Source of the DNA: Prinia subflava
Lineage: Eukaryota > Chordata > Aves > Passeriformes > Cisticolidae
Direction: 5' to 3'
Assembly: GCF_021018805.1 (NCBI RefSeq)
Contig: NC_086247.1
Span: forward strand, 140,860,102-140,924,101
DNA: 64,000 nt
Positions 21,601 through 35,786 of the stretch are shown here, piece after piece. A program made the position numbers and the translations under genes. How positions within the stretch are numbered: the first letter of the stretch is position 1; the number at the start of each line of letters is the position of its first letter. The notes beneath the pieces were generated by a model. The model saw only the letters and a program-made list of their open reading frames with translations, was not told the origin of the DNA and did no database searches.

Positions 21601-23638
21601 AATAAAACCCCAAAATTCTTCACAAGATTTATTTTTCTTTGTTAGGGAGGAAGGTTTAAATTTGAACATTGTATAAATTGTATATTGCAAAAAAGTTCCC
21701 TGACCCAAATTTCTAGTCTAACCTAGATAGTTATTTAGTTTATGTGGGTTCCCGATGTCAACTTCAAAAGTTATGTTATTCAGATGAACAACATAAATTA
21801 ATAATCAGTGCATATCTGAAAATTTTTGAAGATGTTTTCGTCTTCATTTGCAGTACCATGTGCCGTTGATGCTGACAGCTTTAGGACACGTATGATTAGT
21901 TCTCTGTGCAGAGAGAAACCTATTTGTTGTCCTGTATTTATGCTTTCAATCTTACCAGTACCTCACAAAAAATCCCAATTTACAGAGCTGTTATGGATCT
22001 TGCTTCTCCAGTTCTCTATACCTGACCTATTCAATCCCTTCTGGAAACCAGAGCTTGCCTCAAGCTCTTGCAGTTTCTGTGCACCTCACCATTCTCTTTA
22101 AGTAAATTGGTTTGCATTAGGAGGTAGGATAGCAAAGGCTTTTAATTTTAGTTCAACAGATCAGCTGGTTGAAATAAGACTGTTAAAATAGTTATCCCTA
22201 AAACTGTGTGAGTTTTTTGGTCCATTAAGTTAAATTGCATACCTACTAGGGTTGCAACACCATACATAATAGGGTTCCCATGTGCAGTAACTATAGACTG
22301 CAGGATACTCAGATCAGTGGTGAAAATAACAGTGGTATAAAGAGTTGCAGAACTGAGATCCTTATTTGCCAAAAAAGAGATGAAGATATATATTCCTTTC
22401 TCAGAAAATCCCACAGATACTGAGTTGGTCTCTTCTGGCAACCCATCAGCATCTCAGTGCTTTCTTCCATGAAGTTTTCCCTTTTATTATATAAAGGAAA
22501 TTGATTAGTAATGAAGGCACTTGCCTCCTGCTATGGCTGGCTAAAAATACTTGGTTTGCAATGGAGTAATGTTTTGTCTCTTTTCTTATAGTAAAAGAAA
22601 ACCCTAAACTCAAACATAAAACATCAGTGAAGGCTTCTTTCTTGACAGCCCAGGAGTGTGAAACCCCAGAAGGATTAGAACAACATTAAAGTTCCCTGTG
22701 ATATGTTCCATTGGTCTGTTCTGACCTTAAAAGACCAGTGGGTATGATGAAGATGCCATCTGCTTATGGCTTTTCATCAAATGAACTCTGGAAAGTATAA
22801 GGTGAGCAGGGTACCCTTTTGTTGGAAACTGTTCTGATACCACAAAGGCCATTTAACTTATAGCCATGATGCCCATAACACAAGAAGAGAAGGTGGTTAG
22901 AGTGCCTGCTCCAATATGGTAATTCCTAGACCCCCATGGATATGTGCTGAAGGAACAGGACTAAGCAATTAAAATGCATTTCAAAATAAGAGAATGAGCA
23001 GAACAGAATATCTCACGTGCACTTCTCTGTGCAACGGGCATTAAATGCTTGGAGCTCAGAGTAAATGTGTGTTTGATAATGCTTGGTTAATAATGCTTCT
23101 CTTATGGTGATGTTTACTTCTGTGATCTCAGAATCTCAAATCTTTGAACCTGTAACCTAATTCCTATTTCTACTATAGCCAACAAGGAATAAGGATAAGG
23201 AATAAGGTATAAATACTTCACCAGTAGTAAAATCCTGATATTTCAGTCTGTTGCCAAAGCTTCCTGCCCAATTCTTGGGGATGATAGTCTTGCGAAGGAA
23301 ATTCTGTAAATCACATTGGGGTTCTGCTGAGTTGGGTGGTTAGTGAAGATAGCACAGCTTTATTGTGCAGATGTTTGAGCTGAAAACTCTTAGTTCCAGA
23401 TTTTGTGTATCAATAAAATCGGAACAAATGGAATCCCAGTTGTGCAACATTCCTCTGTTTCAGGTGTCATTAGAGAATTGGGTTTTGTGTTTATTCAGAC
23501 CTAGTGTTTGAATCCACTTGTTCAGCAGTCAGATGAGGTCTTGTACCACTGGGGTCTGAAGGTTTGCATTCTATTTGTTATTTGTAAAAAATGCATTTTT
23601 ACTTTGTAGGAGTGACTTGATCTTGCTTTCTTTGAATT

Positions 23639-24200
23639 TGTGCTGGTTTTGGCTTGGGTAGAGTTAATTTTCTTCACAGTAACTGGTGTGTGGCCGTGCC
23701 TCAGACTTGTCTGAGATCAGTGCTGATAACACAGAGATGTTTCAGCTATTGCTGAGCAGTGCTGATACAGCATTGAGGCCTTTTTCTGCTTCTTGTGAGG
23801 AGGCTGGGGTGGCACAAGAAGCTGACCCCAGCTGACTGAAGGCATATCCACATGCTGATGCCATGACCCCACAGGGTGCCATTCTCTGCATAGAAAGCTG
23901 GGGGAAGAAGGAAGGGGTGGATGTTCAGAGCAATGGTGTTTGTCTTTCCAAGTCACCTTCACGTGTGATGGAGCCCTGCTGTCCTGGGGATGGCTGAAAA
24001 GTGATGGAAGTGATGGCTGGGAAGTGATGAATGAATTCCTTGTCTTGTTTTGCTTGTATGTACAGCTTTGGCTTTACCTGTTAAACTGTATTTATCTCAA
24101 CCCATGAGTTTTTTTCACTTTTCCAATTTGTCCTGTATCCCAGCATGAGGAGAGTGAGGCTGCATGGAGTTGAGCTGCTGGTTGGGTTTAAACCAGGACA
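23639..24200 (+). mobile_element. Solo LTR of an avian endogenous retrovirus
   Basis: It begins TGTGCTGGTTTTGGCTTGGG with TAGAGTTAATTTTCTTCACAG close behind, and ends GGGTTTAAACCAGGACA, a TG...CA pair about 562 bp apart. Near-identical 5-bp flanks, GAATT (23,634-23,638) and GACTT (24,201-24,205), look like a slightly decayed target-site duplication of class III (ERVL-like) length. It shares 3'-end blocks (TATCTCAACCCATGAGTTTTT) with the LTR in the CREM intron. No internal retroviral genes flank it, so it is a recombined solo LTR. Confidence 0.82.
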
Positions 24201-27200
24201 GACTTGGTAGCTAAGTACAGGAATGAGACAAGATTCCCTTTAAATGTGTATTCCCCAGAGAACTGCCCTAAAAACAGGATGAAGACTGGAGGTGGTGGAC
24301 TCCTGTGCATATGAAAGGATTGGGATATGCCTGAGTGGGGATTTCTGTTTCAGGGCTGTTGGCAAACCAGTGCCTTATGCAGATTCCAAGTTTTGCAGCA
24401 GAAGTTTGACAGTGGAGGTAGGAATTTTTTCTCTATTAAGTTACATTTATAGACATTGCAAAATTACACTTGCAAATGGACAATTTTTTTCTTGAGTATA
24501 CAGGGTACAATGATCAAGACAGCCATTACCCATCACTGTATGTATTGCAGGTGAGAGAAGCTTCAAAGATGTGAACGATGCTCAAATGCATAAAATAGAG
24601 GTACTAAAAAGGGCTTATCTCCCTCCTTTGAAAATGAGAAGAGTCCCTGGAATGCCTTGACAGAGAAAAGAAAGTAGGATTTCCCAGATTTCAAGGGCAA
24701 GAAAAAGCAAGAATGCTTGGTATACACAGCTGTGAATATACAATGTTGTAAACTTCTCAGGAAATGTGAAAAGTCAATGTACATAGAAAGGCAGATGACA
24801 TGGACATTGCATTAGTCCAATATGAACATACCTGGGTCTAGAAATTGTGGACACAGTCTGAAAAACATTGACCTCTGCCAGTAAAAGTATTTCCAGGTGT
24901 ATTCCCAGGTGTGTACAATAAAAGGTAAAAGAAGTATTTCTGTAAATAGAATTATTAATCAGATATGTGGAACAATACCCAAGAACCTTTATCTCAAAAA
25001 TGCTCAGAACTAAAACTGCCCATTCTTAATCTAGACTTCAAGAAACGAGTATTTTTTTCTCTTATTTCAGGTGGAATTCAGTAAACTTTGAGACAGCTGC
25101 AAGGAAGCTAAGATTTAATTCTTCCAGGTTATGCTTGTTCTCCAAAGGTGTGAAAATTAGTTTTTTAGGACTCTCATGCCAGTGCTTCACATCCAAATAA
25201 TAATGTGTAGTCTCAAAGGTGTTAGGAAGAACTGAGAGAGCCTTGCATTTGTAGGCTCCTCATCAAAGGGTAAATCATCTCAAATTTATTATAATTTGTT
25301 ATATCCTGATGTAACATGCTTTTGTTGGTTTTGTGAAGGTAACAGCCTGATAAAATCTTTCTCAATCTTCTCTATTAGCTCCTCTTATGTTCAAATAGAT
25401 TGCTAGAAGTCAAGATTAGCATGACATCACAACTTTGGAATTAGAATCAGGTAGCTTGTAGTTTTCATATGTCTAACTAATAGTAAGTTGGAGTGGGTGA
25501 GTGATTGTGTAATAGCTGTTAATATTTTCTTTTTGAGAAGCAGCATGAAAAGAGATTAGGTTTCACTAGGCTATATAGCCTCTCATTTCCATGAAGATTT
25601 TTATTTTGTCAAAAAATATAAAAGTCCTCCTTTCACAGAACATTACAATTCTAATTTTTCTTTGGCACAGCAGAAGACTTTGCATCTTTTACTTAAAAAT
25701 ATTTTCCAAGTATTGCAGCAGCAGAGATCCAGCAACTGTGCTTGTGAAATGAGGTAATTAAAAATTATTATTTCCAGCATGATGCGTAAATGTAACAGCT
25801 TAATAAAAACCCAGCACTGGTTTCAGCATCTGTATTACATATTTCTGATTCTTGGTCTGTGCTCAGCAATGCTGTCTGATGTTCCAGGTTCTTGAAGTGG
25901 AAACAAGTGAAAAAACCCAAACAAAGAGAACAGCACAGTGGAAGATGTCAAATAAACTGCTGAAGCTACAGTTGTCTGGCACTAGTCAAATTCACATGAT
26001 TAAAAATCCTCTCCTGCTTTTATTTCAGCATCTGAGAAAAAACACTGAAATGCTCTGCAAAAGCAACTGGCAATACAGGAGTAGTGATAGGGAGGATTCA
26101 TGAGAATACATTTGCTCTCAGAGATGATTCCCAAATTTAGGCTGCTGTCTCAGTCACTTAAGCCCCTTGAGTGAGACCATGACCCAGAAAAACAGTCCTA
26201 TCTTTCCCCAGTCACGTATTTCCACTGCTTCTCCTTAGCCAGTAATAATGTTAGCACAATTACATGGTAAGCTGGGTTAGAGACTAGCTGAAAACTTTGC
26301 CTGATTTAGCTTCAAGCAGAACAGGCTGATAGAGCTTCCTGAACGGCCATACAAATAACAATGTGGGCAGGGGGGAACAGACATCATCCTGCGTGTGGGA
26401 GGTCAGGACAGCTGGTTTTATAACAGTGAACACAATTCAGAGTGTCAGTTTATCCTGTGTTTTTGAGGAGATGAATGTAAAAATTGGGAAACTATCATCA
26501 GGGGCAGCAAAAGTTCCCAACTCATGTGTATTGGGAAGGAATTGCAGACAAGGATTTTCCTTCTTCTGCTTATGTGCTGGTCTCAGGGAAAGGGGGACAG
26601 TTTTGTGTCTTTCAGTGTTGGCCATTTTGAAATACTTTGTGTACCATTAGTAGGATCTGGAAGAAGTTCTGCATATTGATGCAACTGAGATGTTCAGTGA
26701 TGCAAGTGAAAATTAGGCTGTTGGATCTTGTTTACTTTCACTAGAAAGGAGGCCTTTACCTCCAAACCTCAGAGTGGCAAGAATCCCTTCTGAAATGATC
26801 CTTGTACATTCATTCAAGTGTTGCAGTCTTTGGGCCAGAGTGATTTGATTCTCCTTGGGACAGACTCTACTATGCAGTTTTTAGTGAGGCTCTATTCTGC
26901 AGGGGACCCTGACACATTTACTGCTATGATGGAGCCTGCAAAATTGTACATTGAGTTTAAGCAAATCTAAAAGCAAGATATATTGAAGAGTGAGCACTTG
27001 CAGTGAAATAGTTCTCAGTGCTTGTATTTCTGCTTCTCATGGTGGTTGTTCTGGGAAGTTTTGTTCTGCAAAGCTGGTTTAGTGGTTTTTTGGGGGGTTT
27101 TTTTTTGGCACTTTTTAAAATTCTTATCAATGGGATTGTGCATGATTAAGGATATAGATCAAACTCAAAGAGTCTGTGAGCCCTAATACTCTGGATGAAT

Positions 27201-30200
27201 GATAGAAAATTTATTTTGCATTACATAATGTGTAATTTTTCTCCTTTTGTTTGCTACACTGTGGCCAGCAGCCTTACTTATTCTGAACCTAAACACTTTG
27301 CCAGCACATAGTTGATTAGAAATATTAGCCATTACCAAGACACATATTTTAGCTATGTAAGCAATCACTAGCTGTGAATTCTTAAGATAACTCAGTCTGA
27401 ACAACTGGGAAAATTATGAAACCAATTAACAGACTCAGACAAAAGACTGTGTTATCCTTCATATTAAACAATGAGATGTATCTTTGGCAACTTTATTTTG
27501 GACAAAGACAATTAAGGTTGAAGTTAGAGGCTTTGTGAGCTTGAATACCTAATTAGAATCCAAAGACTGCATTTCACTGGTCTTCAGTGTCTAAGGGGAA
27601 ACTGCAGACATCTGACCTGAACTGCCTAAGCAGTCCAAATAAGGAAGTTTGCTTTCTAATCTTGTACCAGATGTTATAATTCATGTAACTCACCCAGTAC
27701 TAGAAATTATTTTAACTCAGAGATTACAGAAACAAACAAGTATTTTTTGAAGTCTTTGCCATTTATTGGAGAGGTCTTGCTACAACTGTACTTTTACAAC
27801 AGAATCTGATGAAAATAGGCATATGCTTATAGACTGATATTCTGCCCTGTGTTACACAAGATATTTTTCTGGTTTTCAAAATGAATTTGAGGAGGCCTGT
27901 CTTTTCTGTTTGGAGCCAAGCTTATCTAGAAGGGCTACAATTTATAGTCATATCTTGTTATATGCTTTTGTTATGTATTCTTTAGACCTTAGTTGTCAAA
28001 TTATGTGACAGTTCAAAGTTCCTGGAATGTAAAAATCTGGTGTCTCTAAATCATTTCTAGTTAAGTAGCTTTAAAGTAAAGGGACACTCATCACTGAATT
28101 AATCAGTGTTATAGAAGTGTCACATGCATGAGCACAACAGAAGTATCCTGCAATAAATCTGGTGGTGCAGTGAGCTGGACCTAAGAAAATACCTGTTTTA
28201 ATGCACACATTTTATTTCCCGAAGCACTCCCTAAGGGGCATATTTTGAGTGACAGCAGAGGACACTTGGGTGAAGTGTTAGCTGAAGAGTTCCAGCAGTG
28301 AAGGATAGCATTAACTTTGAATGAAAAACAGCAAGCTAGCTCCTTACTTGAGATAAAAATGTCTTCATTAATTATATTCTCTTTAATTTGAAATATAATT
28401 CAAATTGACTAGATTCTTCACAATATTAGTCAGCAGTTTTCTTCAGAAATGTGCTGAGTTCCCTGTTTAACCACACATTGCTAGATGCAACTGCAGGTCA
28501 CAGGGCCTGCTGGCTGGTCAGCTGCTGAAATTCCAGAACTGCTGCAGGGACTGCAGGGCACTGAACATGTATAATAATTTCCTCATCAAGAGTTTAAAAA
28601 GTATGGCTCATTATGCCTTTTGATAATTTAGAATACTTGCACAATAATGTAATTGTATTCTTATTAGTTGCACTTGGTATTATTTTCATGTTTGCTATGA
28701 TACTTTATTTCACCATAAAGTCCTGCTTCTTTAGTGCTTTAATTCTTGTCACTTTTAACTGTGTGAAATGGATTCCCAGACAGCCAACAGGAAGTGTTTT
28801 TAGGTCAGCAGCTAATTTTCCCAGGCCCATTTTGCAGACTCTTGTGATTTATACCAACTCTATTTATAGAGGAAAGATGACTTTTTTAACCTATGAACTT
28901 GCTATCCTCATGTTGGCATTTTTTCTGTCAACTGATGTATCTGCTTGTTGAGTGATGTTGACAGCAAAGTTAATAAGCTACACAAGTGGCAAAATGTATT
29001 AAAACAGACAAGAATTTAATAATTTAATGATAGTCCAGGCACTGCCTGCATCCTGCCGTGTTGTTGTGCATGTCAGAAGCACCACAGGAGAACAGCACAT
29101 CTGTCATTACAGATCCATTTTATTTACTTGGTCCCCTTTCCTGTAATACATGAACAACTTGCTGTTTTAAAGATTTTAGTCTTAAAAAAAAACCCTTTCA
29201 TATAGTGAGATTCTGTGATTCCCATTCACTGAAAGGGATATGAGATGTGGGGTTAAGTGATTTTCAAAAGTCTTGCACAGTCTGCAATGGAGCATAAAAA
29301 TGAATTTGAGTTCCTTGACTGTGGGCAAATCACTGGGTGGTTATTCTCAAAAATAAAACAATCATTAGTCCTGTCTCTGTGTTTTTGTAGTTTAAAATGC
29401 GATAACAAAACCCCATGAGTTTCACCTGATTCAAGGAGAAGACTTTCTTCTTCCCCCCCTCTTCCCCCAAGTAATGGAAACTTAACCTAAGGATCATGCC
29501 AGATTTTGCTGTATTTGAGGGGAAATTTTTAAATGTTCACATGGAAGCCACAATTTTAGTTCTTTAGGCTTGCTTATGTCCTGGATACTTTTTCACTGAG
29601 ATGGAAAAAACTCTGGAATACAAAGAGGTAATGTTTTTATTGTTTTTGTTGATTTTGTAGCCATTCTACTCAAAGCACATTGATATCAACGACCAATGAT
29701 AGTGGACAGAATTCACAAGAAAAGCTTTTGGCCTGTTTTCATGTACAGTTTTCAGTCTGGCATTGCTTTTCAAAGGAGAATGTCCTGCTAATCCTATATA
29801 GGACCTGAGGAACAAAATCTGTAAGAAGTACAGACTCAGAATTACATATCTGTTGATGATTTGTTAAGTACACTAATTAATTTTTGGTTGTTTTAAGATC
29901 CGTATTTCCATTTTCTATATCTTCCAGACATAAACATGAGGGTTTTTTCTGGAGAAGCATGGGTTTTGGCCTCTCTGTAATTCCAAATGAGTTCCTACAA
30001 GTATTCACAATTGTAGTACCCTGCTAAAAATCAAGAAAGGTCATGCCTAAACACTTTTCTATTGAAAACTTGGATGCTTCAATTTAATTTTCATACTGAG
30101 AATTTTCTCACTGTTTCATTTCACTTCTTGATTTGAAAATTAACTGAGGAAAGTCTATTTTCACTCAATACAGATGTTAATACTTAGGGGAACTTAGCTT

Positions 30201-33200
30201 GAGAATGGAATCATTATTGAGATGCATCTGTACAGCTCACTGTAATAAGCTTGATTCCCTGTCTCTGAAGCCTATAACTTTTCCTCAGATCAATCCTTCA
30301 AACAAAACCCTTTTTTAATTCTACTTTAAAAGGATGGTCTTCTGGGGAGTTGTAAGATAAAGCAATAAACTTACTCACATTCTTCTTCATACAGAGAGCT
30401 CAGCCTGAGCAAATCTGTGTATCAACACATGACCTTCTGGTGAGCCATTTTTTAAAAGACTTCAATCATTTGCATATTACCCTATATTAGCTCATATTAC
30501 AGGACTTGTAAGCTCATACTACACAAAAATGTTTTTAACTGTGAGTTGCCACGACTGATACTCAAAAATACTAGGTATTGACAGTTGGTAAAAGTAGGGG
30601 ATGTTATTTTCTCAAGATGAATTGGAGAGAATACAGTTTTGTATGAACATGCTATCCTAAATTGCTGGGCCTGGTTCAGTTCTCATTCTTAGTGGAAATT
30701 AGGCACAGCTTCATTGAAACTAAAGAAGTTATATTTGCCTAGACTTGTATGAAATAAGAAGAGACTAACACATACCCCTTTAAAGAATGGGATCTTTCAC
30801 AGGCAGGGCAGACTAAAACACAGTAGGCTCTTATTCATACTCCATATAGACTCTAGCTTGCAAAGTGCTTTGTGGTAGCACTGCCTGGTTTTACACGTTT
30901 TGTTTTGTTTAGTTAAGCTTTTCTCTACAAGGGGTTTTATTGTTCAAGAGGGGGCACTCCCACCCTTGCTCGTAGTCATCGAGTCATACCATGGAGTAAT
31001 TACTGCTCTTTACATGCCAAGATCTCAGACCAAGAAAAGGCAGCCAATCCTGATCCAGGAAGACACACACTGGCACAAAAAAACTAACTGGGGAGACAAT
31101 GAAGATGGGAAAACACAGAGTGAGCCTGTATGGGATTGTGCTCTATCTGCCTGTGACAGTAGCATCAGGGGCAATGTTGTTTTTCCCCAGTAGCTTTCCA
31201 ATATAGTTACTCCATTCACTGATGAATTGAGAGTATGTGAAACTGTGCCAGAGCTAATCAAATCCAATTCCACCCAGCTGGTTCAATGCAATTGCCTGTG
31301 CTTTCCTCACAATGCAAGGGCAGCCGTGGTACACTCTGCTGCACTGCCTCCTCGCCCAAAGCTCACTGCAGAGCTGTGCAGCGTGGCTGATCTGCCCTCA
31401 TAAGCGTAATGCGTGCATTTCTGCCTGCTCCTGTGTGCAGCTCTTATCTCATTCAATCCCTGAAGAAACAATAAAAACAAAAAGAACACATGTATATGTA
31501 TATATAAAAATAGTTCTTCAACTGTTTCCCCTAAGACAATGAAAATCTTTCCCTACTTGTGGAGAAAGTGCCTCTTTCTGCAGTGATTTCAAGCTGGTGA
31601 GAAATATGGCACTAATAAAAAGAATTTATTATAATATGCACTTATCTGGGCTGTGTATGTTCCAGGAAGTACTCCAACACTTGCTCTCTGGTGTATCACG
31701 TTCCTTCTTGAAGCAACTGTTTCCTCCTGTATAGTAAGTGGCAATAGGCAGAGTCCTCTGCTTGCCACACACTTCAGAGTAGGAGTGTGACTTAGGGCTT
31801 TGCATTGTTGCCAAGAATAATATCTCTTTATGGGCTAGCATGAGACTAATATCCCAATTTATGCACTTAAATTTAATATGTTAAATAGCCCAAATTTCTG
31901 CCTTGATCTTAAAAAGAAATTGTTACCTACTCTTTCCCTATTTCTCACTGATTCCAGTAAGGTGCTTGATTCCTGTGAAACGTGCCATTCACCAGAGGAA
32001 TAACTTCACTGATACCATTTGATACCATTCTTTTAAACCAGGTCCCATCTCTTACATACTTCTTGTTAGGTCTGGGTGTCTTTCCTGTGAGCAGCAGCTG
32101 CAGCTATCTGGGATTTACAGAAACCTCCACCTGTCTCTGGTGATGGCTCAGTGGCTGGGGCTGGCAGATAACTGGTGTTGAGGCTGAAAGGAGGTTTTCT
32201 GGCAAACACTGGATTTCTGCCTCCAAGAAAGAGAACACTGTCTTAACCCTGGAGGAATCAACACCTTCAGCCAAGGGGAAATCTGCCACAGGAGTAGTCT
32301 GTGCAAATACTTACAGGAGGGAATCTATGATGTGATCCATGAGTGCATTGCCTTGAGGAGCAGCACAGTAAAAGGCTTTGCCAAACAGCCTGGGTCAGAA
32401 TCAAGTGTACTGCATTCTGAACTTGCCTTCAGGAACGAAGCCTGCTAATGCTACTGAATTTAGGCTTGTACCAATAAAAGCAAATATTAACAGAATTGTC
32501 AGAGGGATAATAACATTCCTCAGGTGTGTTCATGACTGGTTTTAACTGATTTGGAATTTATTACTACCACCGAAAGAAATTCAGCTATTACAATCAACAA
32601 ACTCTAGGGTCCGATTCAGTTGATCAGACTGAACACTTTGCACATGGGAATGTTAACTTTAAGCTTTTGCTTAAAGTCCAGATAATGCATAGTTCTGTGA
32701 GAAAACTGACGTGATGGCATTTTAGAGTGGCTGTACAACCAAACTGCAAGTAGGACTCCTGCTAAACATCAGGGGGCGGTGTGGGGAAGGTATTGTGAGA
32801 CACGAGTTTCTCAGGCTGTATCTGAAAGATGGGAAGAATCAAAAGATCTGGTTATCACCACTCATCTATCTTAAGCATTGTTTATTTTCTTTTTTTTAAC
32901 TGTGCTTCCCAAATAATTTGCTTTTCAAGCAGGAAATATTTCTGAATTAAATAATAGTTATAATTTTATCTGCTCAAAATAGATAAAAAGCTTATATAAG
33001 TGAAACACTGACCTATATCTACTGATCCGAAACACATTTTTCAACAACGTTCCAGGAAGATTTCAAGCACAAAATTTAATGGGTCACATAATTAATTCTA
33101 GCCTATTAAAATCAATTGTCTTTTGTATAGTGGAGTGTCTTCTGTACTGTGGAGATGCTGCAGATTTAAAATATTTTTGTGCATGAATAGGCACTTTTTA

Positions 33201-33710
33201 AACAGAGGTATGTCAGCACTGAGCAATCATGAAAGCCTTGGCCTCAGTTCAGGGAGCTCTGTGGTGTTCCTCAGCTGATGCAGCTGCTCAGGAGGGCAAA
33301 CTCAAAAATACATAGATGGTAAATCTCAAGAGCAGAACAGTCTCTAATCAAAGAAGGACATCTCTTGACATCTAAGCATGTCAGTAAGGTACAGTGAGCT
33401 GTTCTTGCTTTATGAATATTTATCAAATAATGCAGTTACATTTGCATCATGCATTTCAGATAGCTGAAATAAAATAATCATAATCAAACCCCAAATATGT
33501 TTTCATGGTATATATTTCACTTCTTCTCAGCTCTTACATACTAGCAGGAGACCATTACCCTAGTGCAGCATCCCTTTTCTTTGATTTGAAATATGTATTG
33601 TAGCACCTTTGTCATTTTAGTGTACTTCAGCAAGGTCTTAGAGTGAAAAGGAGGTATAAAGGTAAAAATTAAGAATGAAAGACTGCAAGTAAGAAAATAG
33701 GTAGCTATAC
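24201..33710. other. Intergenic, no gene seen
   Basis: About 9.5 kb of AT-rich sequence. The longest plus-strand open frame (28,613-28,951, 112 codons) encodes a hydrophobic stretch that I do not recognise and that has no promoter or splice context. An inverted repeat AATTTGAA/TTCAAATT lies at 28,385-28,406. No repeat family or RNA gene was recognised. Confidence 0.5.
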
Positions 33711-33790
33711 AGAATAATAGAATAATAGATAGAACATAAAATGGTTCGGGTTGGAAGGGACCTTAAAGAATATCCATCATAGTCCTATCT
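33711..33790 (-). mobile_element. Short CR1 LINE tail
   Basis: The plus strand reads AGAATAATAGAATAATAG then ATGGTTCGGGTTGGAAGGGA and CCTTAAAGAATATCCATC, the reverse complement of a CR1 3' end. Only about 80 bp remain, strongly 5'-truncated. Confidence 0.8.
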
Positions 33791-35099
33791 AGTGATTACA
33801 TGGTCACAGCCAGTGATCACAAATTTTAAATACATTAAAACAATAACAATGTTTAGTTTTAGAGTATTAGTTTTAAATAAAAACCAAAATTTAAATCAAT
33901 CCTTTCTAATAGAGAAAACATCTTTTTAAGCTCTACTGATACATTTAGAGAGGCAAACTTTGTAATTAACCCATCTCCATCACTGGAAGCCTGTTTGGTT
34001 TCAAAGCTTATAAAAATTGTGGAGTAAATATAAGCTGCAAGTTTTGTCTAAGATTTTGCTACAATAGATTTACAACTGTTACAAGTTTCTAAATAATTAG
34101 GCGTTATGAAATGTTTCTGCAAAAACATTCTTATGCCCATTTGAGATTTAAGCTACCCCGCTGCCAGGTTCAGGTCAGGCCTGGTCTGGGCAGGCTCAGG
34201 CTCAGCTGGAGAGCAGGTGAGCTGCAGTGGAGGAGCTGAGGTGCCCTCAGTGAGTGATGTCTTGGTGGTGAAAGGCACTAGCTAGCGTGACATCCTCCAG
34301 GACAGCATTTCTAAACCAGAGCTCAGCAAAGATTTGCCTTTTGTCTGGATGGCAACTACTGAATACACTAATACAAAAAAAGATGCTAAACCTACCCTTA
34401 ATTTATCTTGAGTTACTCAAAGGGACGACGTAACTCCAAATCTAGTGCCCATCCATGCTTGGGGAGGGGAGTGTCACAAAACTAGTTACAGAAGACATCC
34501 CCAAAACAGTTTATTTTGAAGAAACCTCAGGTTTTCTTTCTCCTTTGTACCCCACTGGAGTACATTTGCATCAAAAAGGCAGTTGAAAATTAAAAATTAG
34601 TTTTACTTTACAATGTGTGATCTGAAAAAAAAAAAGTAGGATTAAAAACTTACAAGTCTTTCATGTAATCATCTGACTTGAGCAGATCTTGTGAAAACAT
34701 CAGCTATCATGAGATGCCTGATAGAATAAGTAATGGCTCCCTGGACACAGGGCTCTAAGTCAAAGCATCTTTTATAAACACAGAAAAGTGTTTTTCTGTA
34801 ATCAAATTATCAATGTACCCATTCAACTACCATGACTCAAAACTCCGGCAGTCAAGAGACTTGCTTAGATTGCAAAGATTTAAAGGAAAAAATATCAACA
34901 AGAAAGAGTAATGAAATCCATGCACTATTCCCATCTTTAACATTACTTTGAATACAAAAAAGGTGGATTTGACTGGGAAAGCCCTAAAAAAACAGGGAAG
35001 GTGGTACAAAGGGGCACTTGACACCCTCTCATTTCTCTGTGGCCTGTTATCTTTGGAACGCTCAGTCTGCACGGGGGCTTAACAACTTCTCCAAGGCTC
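33791..35099. other. Intergenic DNA just upstream of the CCNY CpG island
   Basis: AT-rich sequence with a moderately GC-rich patch near 34,160-34,260 (GGTTCAGGTCAGGCCTGGTC and related words). No gene was recognised. Confidence 0.45.
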
Positions 35100-35406
35100 C
35101 GTGCAGTCCCTGCAAAGCTCTGGGACCCCAGTGACCATTTCCTGTTGGGCGCGGGTCCCCACGGCGGGGGCAGGTGCGGGGCCGGGCTCGGGCCTAGGTC
35201 GGGGCGGCCCGCGGGGTCCCCGGCGGGCACAGGAGCACGGCGGGATCCCGGGGAGCCCCGGGCCGGCGGGGCGGCCTCAGCCCGGCCGGGCACCGCGGGG
35301 AGGGCAGCGCCCGGCGCCGGCCGCGCAGCGCCTGCCGCGCCCGCTCCAGCATGCTGAGCTCCCGGGCTGTGCGAGTGTCCCTGAACGTGTGCTCCAGTGA
35401 GGAGGG

Positions 35407-35434
35407 CCGGGAACCCAGGGCCGGGAACCCAGGG
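35407..35434 (+). repeat. 14-bp perfect tandem duplication in the CCNY promoter
   Basis: CCGGGAACCCAGGG is repeated twice head to tail without mismatch. This is a small expansion-prone unit inside the CpG island. Confidence 0.85.
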
Positions 35435-35570
35435 CCAGCGCACCGGGAGGCCCGCGGCTCAGGGGGAGCCCTCGGCCGGGCGGGCTCCGCCGCCGCTCCC
35501 GCAGCCCGCCCGGCGGGAGGCGTCACCGCCCGCTTGAACCGGAACCGGTTCGCGGGGGCCGCCCGGGGCG

Positions 35571-35597
35571 GCTGCTGCTGCCTGCTGCTGCTGCTGC
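35571..35597 (+). repeat. CTG/GCT triplet repeat in CCNY promoter or 5' UTR
   Basis: GCTGCTGCTG, a C, then CTG repeated about five times, ending GCGGTG. It is a short interrupted trinucleotide repeat, potentially polymorphic. Whether it is transcribed depends on the unknown start site. Confidence 0.75.
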
Positions 35598-35786
35598 GGT
35601 GTCGCTGCCGCGGAGGCTGCGGCGCTGCCGCGTGGGTGCGTGCGCGGAGCGGGCCCGGCGGCTGCGCGGGGGCGGGGGAGGATGGGGCTGTGCCCCGGCG
35701 GGCCCCGCGCTGCCCGCCCGCGGAGGAGGGCGGCTTAGCTGCCGCAGCCCACGCCGGCGGGCCGCGCTGCGGGGCCGCCTCCGCGG

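Larger units (their letters stand above)
13516..23638. other. Intergenic, no gene seen
   Basis: About 10 kb of AT-rich sequence without a convincing exon. Two small structures stand out: a 20-bp perfect palindrome at 14,068-14,087 and a tandem 20-mer carrying AAAGGTCA sites at 18,584-18,623. Open frames are short, of random composition and without family resemblance. Distal enhancers of CREM or CCNY could lie here but cannot be seen from sequence alone. Confidence 0.5.

Noticed and set aside
28613..28951. 112-codon hydrophobic open frame
   Set aside because: No family resemblance, weak start context, AT-rich sequence that yields Phe/Leu/Ile codons by composition, and no splice or promoter support.
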